12,426 nt of DNA from Bacillota bacterium (GTDB taxonomy: Bacteria > Bacillota > Dethiobacteria > Dethiobacterales > Dethiobacteraceae), in NCBI GenBank assembly GCA_012841735.1, contig DUUE01000167.1, positions 1 to 12,426 on the forward strand. The letters are read 5' to 3'. Position 1 is the first letter of the stretch. Every line of letters begins with the position of its first letter. The position numbers and the translations under genes were made by a program. Shown here one piece after another: positions 7,697 to 12,426 of the stretch. The notes beneath the pieces were generated by a model. It was not told the origin of the DNA and ran no database searches. It saw nothing but the letters and a program-made list of their open reading frames with translations.

Positions 7697-8680
7697 TTAT
7701 TTCTCCAGATAAATTACATATTGCTGCAAGTCGGCCGGAATCTCCAGGCCTATTTCCGCCGCCACATCTCCGTTAATGGCAAATTCATACTCGGTAGATC
7801 TTTCAATGGGCATATTGGCCGGTTTTTCCCCGTCTTTCAAAATCCGGAGAGCCATCAAACCGGTCTGGTAGCCAAGGTCATAATAGTTGATCCCCAGGGT
7901 GGCCATGCCGCCGTTTTCCACCATGCCGGCTTCACCGCAGATGACGGGAGTTTTCGACTGGGAAGTGACACCGTGCACCACGGGCATGGCGGAAGCAAAA
8001 ATATTGTCTGTGGGAATATAGATGGCGTCGCATTTCTCCACGATGGCCTGTGTCGCCTGCTGCACTTCATTTGAGTTGGAAACGGTCACTTCCGTGTAAG
8101 TAAGACCAAGTGCCTCGATTGCTTCCCGTGCCAGCTTGGCCTGGACAATGGAGTTGTCTTCACTGGAAGTGTAGAGGACGCCCACCGTTTTTGCATTTGG
8201 CACAAGCTTTACCAGGAGGTCAATTTGTTCTTTGACGGGGTTCATGTCTGTGGTCCCGCTTACATTGCCCCCCGGCTTTTCATTGGAATCGGCCAGCCGG
8301 GCAGCGACGTAGTCCGTAATGGCCGTCCCCAGGATGGGAATATCCTTGGTCTTGCCGGCCACGGCCTGGGCTGCAGGCGTGGCTATGGCCAGGATTAAAT
8401 CCACTTTCTTGCTGACAAAACGGTCGGCAATCGTTGTGGCGTTGGACTGGTCGGCCTGGGCATTATGGTAATCAAGCACAATCTTTTCGCCGTCCTTGTA
8501 ACCGTTGTCCGCCAGGGCAGCAATAAAACCCTCCCTGGCTGCATCCAGAGCCACATGCTCAACATACTGGATGATCCCAATGGTAAATTGATCGCCGCCC
8601 CTCCTGCCCGAGCAGCCTGTTGTGGCGAGCAAAACAACCGCCACAAGTACAATGGCAACAGTTTTCAGCAAAGCTTTCAT
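7697..8680 (-). CDS. ABC transporter substrate-binding lipoprotein (PF04392, TrpX-like)
   Basis: A 327-residue binding protein. The N-terminus (MKALLKTVAIVLVAVVLLAT) is a signal sequence ending at TTGC with Cys23 as likely lipid anchor, so it should sit on the outer face of the membrane; the -3 residue is Thr rather than the usual Leu/Val. GIIQYVEHVALDAAREGF, YHNAQADQSNATTIADRF, KVDLILAIATPAAQAVAGKT and VGVLYTSSEDNS are hallmarks of the PF04392 family, whose studied members bind tryptophan or related aromatic amino acids. ATG at 8680-8678 is preceded by GGAGGG. The gene is first in the operon and follows a T-box leader whose features point to tRNA-Phe, so the ligand may be phenylalanine. The ligand itself cannot be read from the sequence. 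Confidence 0.93.
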   Translation of the reverse strand: MKALLKTVAIVLVAVVLLATTGCSGRRGGDQFTIGIIQYVEHVALDAAREGFIAALADNGYKDGEKIVLDYHNAQADQSNATTIADRFVSKKVDLILAIATPAAQAVAGKTKDIPILGTAITDYVAARLADSNEKPGGNVSGTTDMNPVKEQIDLLVKLVPNAKTVGVLYTSSEDNSIVQAKLAREAIEALGLTYTEVTVSNSNEVQQATQAIVEKCDAIYIPTDNIFASAMPVVHGVTSQSKTPVICGEAGMVENGGMATLGINYYDLGYQTGLMALRILKDGEKPANMPIERSTEYEFAINGDVAAEIGLEIPADLQQYVIYLEK

Positions 8681-8708
8681 TTTATTCCCTCCATAATGTT
8701 TAGTAAAA

Positions 8709-8973
8709 TAAATTCGCCCCTGCTTAACAGGGGCGAATTGTTAGTTCGCGGTACCACCTTGTCTTCGCTGCCAAAGCAGCCTCAGCGGGCAACAATCATT
8801 GCCCCCCGCGGTAACGGGCGGAACCGGCACAGCCTACAGGGCACAAAGCCGTTCAGTGTGCGGCTGCGGGATGAATTCACAGCGCCGTACCTGCTTTCTT
8901 TCACCAAACGAAAGCTCTCTGTAAGGATCCGGACTTGCTGCTACTACTTCCCGGTCATTGCCTTTTTGGTTTA
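8709..8973 (-). promoter_or_regulatory. T-box leader, specifier UUC (predicted phenylalanine-responsive)
   Basis: The RNA reads from about 8973 down to 8709. Stem I base is CGGGA (8953-8949) with TCCCG (8871-8867). The specifier internal loop is AGTAGTAG (8948-8941) opposite TGAATTCA (8879-8872), closed above by CAGC (8940-8937) and GCTG (8883-8880). In the usual GAA-NNN-A layout the codon is UUC at 8875-8873. The AGAGAG bulge and TTTGGTG distal loop motifs are at about 8920-8902. CCGTTACCGCGG follows near stem III. The T-box AAGGTGGTACCGCG is at 8760-8747, its UGGU bulge (8756-8753) complementary to an ACCA tRNA end, fitting discriminator A73 as in tRNA-Phe. The antiterminator (GCGA 8749-8746 with TCGC 8736-8733) shares bases with the terminator arm. 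Uncharged tRNA-Phe should promote read-through into the importer genes. Confidence 0.93.
8711..8739 (-). terminator. Intrinsic terminator of the T-box leader
   Basis: The 12-bp perfect stem AATTCGCCCCTG / CAGGGGCGAATT has a 5-nt loop (TTAAG on the RNA strand) and is followed by the U-rich TTATTTTA. Its 5' arm overlaps the antiterminator strand of the T-box, which makes the two structures mutually exclusive. Confidence 0.93.
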
Positions 8974-8979
8974 ATCACT

Positions 8980-9008
8980 ATAATAGGGGAAGGAATTGTT
9001 TTTGTCAA
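8980..9008 (-). promoter_or_regulatory. Sigma-A promoter of the T-box/importer operon
   Basis: The -35 box TTGACA (9008-9003) is a perfect match. A 17-nt spacer leads to the -10 box TATTAT (8985-8980), one mismatch from consensus. Transcription should begin near 8973, just before the T-box stem I. The promoter lies right after the end of the damaged gene at 9052. Confidence 0.88.
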
Positions 9009-9051
9009 CAGGAAATTTTTTTTACCGGGCTATTTGCATTGTAATTGTTTT

Positions 9052-9771
9052 TCAGTCAAGCGTTACGCCTCCGGTTCCCATACCGGTGCAGTGCCAATAA
9101 CCATTACCGTCCCGGTCAAGCCGAAATTCAAAGCCTAATATAATCCAGCCTTCATAGGCACCTGTGCCAGAAGTATAATCGAACGCCCACCAATGAGGAC
9201 TGTCATACTGCACCGGTTTTACTGCAAAACTGCACTTGAAGGCAAATTTATCCTTGTTTCCTCCTTCCTCGGCAAGAAAGACGTTTAGCTGCAGTACATC
9301 AAGGTCAGTAATCTTTGCGCCATTACCTGCAGACAGGTTTTTCTGCTGGGAGGCGTAGTTTTCCATGAACTGATAAGCTATGTTTTCAAAATCTGTCTCT
9401 GTGGTATAAAAAGAGGGTGTGTTCCAAAAAGCGCTTTCTATGCCGTCAAATTCGGATCGCATGACAGCAAAAATATTGCTGCTATTGATCTTTCAAGACC
9501 TGCAACATGAGGGGAGGACGTAGTTTTAAAAATCGCCAGAAATTCATCAGAACTGTCCTTAGTGAAACTTCCAAATTGAATAGTTTGAAGTTTTAGTAAT
9601 TCTGCATCAGATTCCATCCAATTATCACTTGTTAAGTCGATTTGAGATTTCAACTGTGCTTCCATAGCAAACACAGGGGTTTCCTGCTTTGAGCTTTGTA
9701 CAACCACAGTAAAAGAAGGCCATTCCGATAATGATTAAAATTAATTGAAGAGTATATTCTTTTATGATCAT
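9052..9771 (-). pseudogene. Hypothetical exported protein, broken by two homopolymer frameshifts
   Basis: Three frames join into one protein of about 239 residues. It begins at the ATG at 9771-9769, with AGGAGGA 9 nt upstream and a hydrophobic signal segment (MIIKEYTLQLILIIIGMAFF). The frame must change at a T4 run (9714-9711) to enter the part with SSKQETPVFAMEAQL and DEFLAIFKTTSSPHVAGL. It must change again at a T5 run (9473-9469) to enter the part with MRSEFDGIESAFWNT and ending GTGGVTLD at the TGA at 9054-9052. Deleting one T and adding one T restores a single open frame of exactly 240 codons. The family is not recognised. If the first frame is read on, FYCGCT resembles a lipobox, so a very short lipoprotein is a weaker alternative. 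Base composition is visibly more AT-rich than the flanking genes, hinting at foreign origin. The indels could be true decay or sequencing error. Confidence 0.65.
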
Positions 9772-10087
9772 ATTTGAAATTCCTCCTGATTGATATTCAA
9801 TATTCTGCCTGTCAATTATGGAGTGACAGGGCAAAACAGACTGACAGGGCTCCAAGATCCCTGCGGGTGAGAAAAACAGCAACACTAATTCCTGTTACAA
9901 CAACGACTACGCCCTTGGACAGCTTTGTTTGCAATAATAGCTGTTTTTTATTTTTCCGCAGCATGGAAAATTACCGGGGAGAGATTGCGGTAGTTGCATG
10001 TTTTACCGGAAACTAAGGAGCAAACAATAAAAACAAATTTAGTGCGTGACAAAACTCCTCCTTCTTCGTTATAGAGGTGAAAGGAAG
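9772..10087. other. Intergenic region between the two damaged genes
   Basis: About 316 nt with no credible gene. It holds the ribosome binding site of the minus-strand gene (9787-9781), a palindrome ATTGA-TAT-TCAAT (9789-9801), a cluster of three TGACAGG elements (9808-9850), a weak hairpin ACAGCT/AGCTGT followed by T-rich sequence at about 9919-9955, and the leader of the ECF sigma factor gene. A TTGACA on the minus strand (9817-9812) has no proper -10 box before the ribosome binding site. No convincing sigma-A or ECF promoter was found for either gene. Confidence 0.5.
9808..9850. repeat. Three TGACAGG elements (one inverted pair plus one direct copy)
   Basis: CCTGTCA (9808-9814) and TGACAGG (9824-9830) form 7-bp inverted arms with a 9-nt spacer. 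A further TGACAGGGC at 9842-9850 repeats the TGACAGGGC at 9824-9832 at a period of 18 bp. The cluster lies 37 nt upstream of the start of the minus-strand exported-protein gene. It may be a protein-binding array; this is inference. Confidence 0.45.
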
Positions 10088-10665
10088 GTGAGGAGCTTGC
10101 TTTCCCCCGGACGGAACTGAAACAGAAAAGTGAAACAGAACTGATTCTCCTGGCCAGGACAAACCGGGCGGCTTTTGGCGAACTGTATGAGCGCACTGTG
10201 GACAAAGTATACACTTATCTTTATTACCGCACAGGCAGCAAAGCCCAAAGCGAGGATCTGGTTTCGGCAACATTTTTGAAAGCACTGGAAAATATTGACC
10301 GCTTCCGGCCCAAGAGCGGCGGTTTTACCACATAGCTGCTGCGGATTGCCCGCAACCTCCTGTATGACGACTACAGGAAAAACAACCGCATCAGACAGCT
10401 TGCCTCCGGAGAAAGAGAGACCGATCCCGGTGCCATGCCGGAAGAGGCGGTCATCCGCAGCGAAGCTGAAGCTGCGCTGCAGAAATTCATTGCCGCCCTG
10501 CCGGAACTGCAGCGGGAAGCAATTATCCTTAAATATACCTTTGCTTTAAAAAATAAGGAGATTGCTTCCGTCTTAGGGAAAAGTGAAACGGCGGTCAGCA
10601 GCCTGCTGCACCGTGCCATGCAATCCCTGCGAAATGAGGTGAACACACATGGCTTACAAGGGTGA
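10088..10665 (+). pseudogene. ECF-type RNA polymerase sigma factor, damaged (amber codon, lost start)
   Basis: The reading frame from 10108 to 10665 encodes a recognisable ECF sigma factor. Region 2 includes AAFGELYERTVDKVYTYL and SEDLVSATFLKALENIDRF. Region 4 includes LPELQREAIILKYTFALKNK and EIASVLGKSETAVSSLLHRA, a helix-turn-helix that contacts the -35 box. An in-frame TAG at 10333-10335 falls between GGFTT and LLRIARN, where the family normally has Trp (TGG), so one base change explains it. The frame also has no ATG, GTG or TTG after the stops at 10072-10080. A GTG at 10088 with AGAGG upstream is in another frame; one extra C in the C5 run at 10104-10108 would join them and give a 192-residue protein, the usual ECF length. 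A fragment from the ATG at 10435 would hold only region 4. It overlaps the next gene by 17 nt, the usual sigma/anti-sigma layout. Confidence 0.8.
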
Positions 10666-11809
10666 AAAAGAATTGGCAGAAGCTCTCAGAAAAGCATTTC
10701 CTCTCCGCAAGGCCCCGGAACCGTTCAGACAAAAATTAAAACAGGAGTTGTCACAAATGCAAATAAGACAGAAGAAAAACAACCTGCTGAAAGCAGCGGC
10801 CGCCATTGCCGCCGTCTTCATCCTGGTTTTAGCCCTCCAGTCCCTGGATGTACTGCCCCCCAACGGGCAAAATAACCCGCAAACGCCTAAGACCCCGAAT
10901 TCTCCTCTCGAGCCGCCGGTTAACCTTCCTGCCCTGCCCCCGCTCACAGCCACAGGGCCGATTACGGGAGGCGCTTCACCGGGCCCCGGTTTTGAAGTGG
11001 AACTGACGTATGAAAGAGGACCTTTAAATGCGCTGCCCACCGAAGCTAAAGCTTTCCGCTTTCGGGCAGTTCCCTTCAGCGAAGAAGCCCTTGCGGCGGC
11101 TGCCGCCAAGTTGGGCATCACAGGTGAAATAACTGAAGAGCTCTGGCAGGACAGCAAAACGTACCAGATCGGAGATCCCGAAAACGGAATGATGATCATT
11201 TTCCCCAACGGGTATTACAGCTATGCCCGCCCCCTGCCGGCAGAGCTGCAGGGACAAAGCCTGCCGGCAGAAAAAGAAATCATTCAGGCAGCCAGGGAAT
11301 TCCTGATCAAAATAGGCATCGACCCTGCAAAAGCCGCAGCAAAAAAAGTAGAACTGCCTGAAGCCGGCTCTTATTATTCCCTGGCTCACGTTACTTTCAT
11401 CCCGAAAGAACCGGGCCCGCAAATCAGTATTTCACCCTTTGCCCGGATTCAGGTTGCCCCCGGCGGTGAAGTTCACAATGCCGGCTGGGTCTGGCCGACA
11501 GAAGCGGAGAGCAGTGAATCCTATCCCCTGCGCACTGCAGAGGCAGCCTGGCAGGATATTGAGGACGGCAAAGGGATCATTGCCATCAGCTACGACCAGG
11601 TGCCGGGCCCTGTTGAAGGGGTCATTGCAGAAGGCCACGGCAAAATCGAAGAAAACTTTATTGGCTACATCCTCACCTACGACCAAGACTATAATGTTGT
11701 GATGCAGCCTGTGGCGGCCTTCCGCGGCACTGCAACTTTTGCAGACGGCACCAGTGTTCCCTTCACGGTTTATACTAAAGCCATAGATCCCGGGTATTAT
11801 GAACAGTAA
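10649..11809 (+). CDS. Single-pass membrane protein, probable sigma-factor partner with large outer domain
   Basis: A 386-residue protein. Residues 1-45 are charged and helical (ELAEALRKAFPLRKAPEPFR), as in short anti-sigma N-termini that hold a sigma factor at the membrane. One membrane segment spans about 46-65 (LLKAAAAIAAVFILVLALQS), followed by a Pro/Asn-rich linker to about 100 and an outer domain of about 270 residues. That domain has repeating alpha/beta features, such as AAREFLIKIGIDPAKAAAKK and YPLRTAEAAWQDIEDGKGI, somewhat like YycH/YycI or PepSY-like extracytoplasmic domains; this likeness is loose. No zinc-binding H-x3-C-x2-C motif is seen, so it is not a ZAS-type anti-sigma factor. 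ATG at 10649 has GAGGTGA 6 nt upstream and overlaps the sigma gene end by 17 nt. It is intact although its sigma partner is broken. A bidirectional terminator follows. Confidence 0.8.
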   Translation: MAYKGEKELAEALRKAFPLRKAPEPFRQKLKQELSQMQIRQKKNNLLKAAAAIAAVFILVLALQSLDVLPPNGQNNPQTPKTPNSPLEPPVNLPALPPLTATGPITGGASPGPGFEVELTYERGPLNALPTEAKAFRFRAVPFSEEALAAAAAKLGITGEITEELWQDSKTYQIGDPENGMMIIFPNGYYSYARPLPAELQGQSLPAEKEIIQAAREFLIKIGIDPAKAAAKKVELPEAGSYYSLAHVTFIPKEPGPQISISPFARIQVAPGGEVHNAGWVWPTEAESSESYPLRTAEAAWQDIEDGKGIIAISYDQVPGPVEGVIAEGHGKIEENFIGYILTYDQDYNVVMQPVAAFRGTATFADGTSVPFTVYTKAIDPGYYEQ

Positions 11810-11821
11810 GTCCCGGCAAAT

Positions 11822-11862
11822 AAAAAGCCCTCTGCGCAAAGCTTTGCGCAGGGGGCTTTTTT
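11822..11862. terminator. Bidirectional intrinsic terminator
   Basis: A long inverted repeat, AAAAAGCCC-T-CTGCGCAAAG then CTTTGCGCAG-G-GGGCTTTTTT, has one U-G wobble in the stem and a 4-nt loop. Runs of T follow the stem on both strands, so it can end the plus-strand membrane-protein transcript and the minus-strand transcript that ends at 11922. Confidence 0.92.
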
Positions 11863-11921
11863 CTCTATACTAACCAAAGGCAACCGTTTATGGGCAGAAA
11901 CTCCGCCCGGGAAATCTGCCG

Positions 11922-12161
11922 CTAATGGGCGGCTGCATTGGTAATGGTTACAACCATACTGACTTCGCCTGCAGCCCGGGCTGTGCGAAACATCCCTTTC
12001 AGGCTTTCCCAGATTTGCTCCTCATCCCCCTCAAGATGTGTGCTCATGGAGCCCACATGATAGTCCACACCATAATTATGCAGTGATTCAATGGACTGGT
12101 TGATCACGGCTCCCGACTGCCCTGTTTTCAGCGGGTAAATGGAAACTTCAGCACACAGCAC
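11922..12161 (-). CDS. Thiamine-binding (DUF77/MTH1187, PF01910) family protein
   Basis: A small cytoplasmic protein of 79 residues. CAEVSIYPLKTGQSGAVINQ near the N-terminus, then SLHNYGVDYHVGSMSTHLEG and ARAAGEVSMVVTITNA, match the MTH1187/YqgV family, a ferredoxin-like fold that forms tetramers and in studied cases binds thiamine or related ligands. The start is uncertain. The GTG at 12161 is favoured because a near-perfect ribosome binding site (GGAGGTGAT, 12174-12166) lies at the best distance. The ATG at 12167 lies inside that site, only 2 nt from GGAGG, but is the other plausible choice (adding Met-Lys). The stop is TAG, so amber works as a normal stop here. It lies 57-63 nt after the mutase gene and probably shares its transcript. 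Its true partner or ligand in this organism is unknown. Confidence 0.85.
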   Translation of the reverse strand: MLCAEVSIYPLKTGQSGAVINQSIESLHNYGVDYHVGSMSTHLEGDEEQIWESLKGMFRTARAAGEVSMVVTITNAAAH

Positions 12162-12224
12162 TTTCATCACCTCCGCCTTTATTGTTTGCGGAAGGTGACG
12201 GCAATATGTGCTGCCTGCCTCCGG

Positions 12225-12426
12225 TTACTTTTTCAGGTCTTTTTGGTACTGCCTGATTTTCTGTGCATACATATCTGTCAGTTCCGCGGCCGCTTCGGTA
12301 GAATAGCCTTCACTGTAAATACGGTAAACAGGTTTATCCGAATCGGGCAGCACAAGGGCCCAGCCCTGCCCGTGCCTGACCTTGACCCCGTCCAGCAATT
12401 CCACGTCGCTGTCCCTTGTTTCTTCA
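12225..12426 (-). CDS. Phosphomannomutase/phosphoglucomutase-type C-terminus (nucleotidyltransferase-mutase fusion type), partial
   Basis: Only the last 67 codons are in the window; the gene continues beyond 12426. The peptide contains DGVKVRHGQGWALVLPDSD, then KPVYRIYSEGYSTEAAAELT, ending QKDLKK at a TAA (12227-12225). This is the last domain of the alpha-D-phosphohexomutase family, where the phosphate-binding loop is normally RPSGTEP. Here it reads LPDSDKP, the variant known from bacterial proteins that fuse a sugar-nucleotidyltransferase-like N-terminus to a mutase-like C-terminus (annotated as mannose-1-phosphate guanylyltransferase/phosphomannomutase). Activity of that loop variant is uncertain. 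A role in sugar-nucleotide supply would suit the nearby glucan genes, but the 6-kb distance makes the link speculative. Confidence 0.78.
   Translation of the reverse strand, partial: EETRDSDVELLDGVKVRHGQGWALVLPDSDKPVYRIYSEGYSTEAAAELTDMYAQKIRQYQKDLKK

Noticed and set aside
8873..8875. Reading the T-box specifier as UCA (Ser), UGG (Trp) or UAC (Tyr)
   Set aside because: UGG and UAC are not present at the specifier position. UCA would leave no loop purine after the codon and would call for a G73 discriminator, whereas the bulge UGGU calls for A73.
9919..9955. ACAGCT/AGCTGT hairpin with a T-rich tail as a terminator
   Set aside because: The stem is only 6 bp with a long loop, and no plus-strand gene ends just upstream.
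9774..10016. An 80-codon plus-strand open frame in the intergenic region
   Set aside because: No ribosome binding site and no recognisable protein features. It overlaps the ribosome binding site of the opposite gene and the TGACAGG cluster.
10333..10335. Pyrrolysine or recoded amber in the sigma factor
   Set aside because: The position is normally Trp, which one base change explains. Another gene in the window ends with TAG as a normal stop. No pyl genes are visible.
10371..10646. A 91-codon minus-strand open frame within the sigma factor gene
   Set aside because: The plus strand clearly encodes sigma region 4; this is a shadow frame.
1..12426. CRISPR arrays, insertion sequences, tRNA or rRNA genes
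   Set aside because: No regularly spaced repeats, transposase motifs, terminal inverted repeats, or tRNA/rRNA signatures were seen on either strand.

Overview
The window looks like chromosomal DNA of a Gram-positive, Clostridia-type bacterium, perhaps close to the Peptococcaceae or Thermoanaerobacterales. The clues are strong GGAGG ribosome binding sites, a classical T-box leader with a sigma-A promoter, GH57 alpha-glucan enzymes next to a DUF4912 gene, and moderate GC content with mixed ATG and GTG starts. The genus is an inference; no rRNA or taxonomic marker is present.

Positions 1-5926 form an alpha-glucan (glycogen-like) divergon. On the minus strand, a GT4-like glycosyltransferase with degraded catalytic motifs is followed by a GH57 4-alpha-glucanotransferase and then a GH57 amylase-like enzyme cut by the window edge. 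These three genes are joined by GTGA and ATGA stop/start overlaps. On the plus strand, a small DUF4912 protein is followed 1 nt later by a GH57 branching enzyme. Three GH57 enzymes of different subfamilies therefore sit together, which suggests one unit for building and remodelling an intracellular alpha-glucan. No glgA or glgC is visible.

Positions 5932-9008 hold a minus-strand three-component ABC importer of the TrpXYZ type (lipoprotein, permease, ATPase). Ahead of it are a good sigma-A promoter and a complete T-box leader. The specifier loop reads UUC and the T-box bulge is UGGU, which fits tRNA-Phe with discriminator A73. This makes the importer a candidate phenylalanine or aromatic-precursor transporter.

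Positions 9052-10665 are a stretch of damaged genes. An AT-richer hypothetical exported protein carries two homopolymer frameshifts. Divergent from it is an ECF sigma factor with no usable in-frame start and an amber TAG where the family normally has Trp. The intergenic region between them carries three copies of a TGACAGG element. The gene after the sigma factor (10649-11809) is intact: a single-pass membrane protein with a Pro-rich linker and a large outer domain, probably the partner (anti-sigma or sensor) of the broken sigma factor.

Positions 11810-12426 hold a bidirectional terminator, then two minus-strand genes: a small thiamine-binding (DUF77/MTH1187) protein and the C-terminal end of a phosphomannomutase/phosphoglucomutase-type protein of the nucleotidyltransferase-fusion kind.
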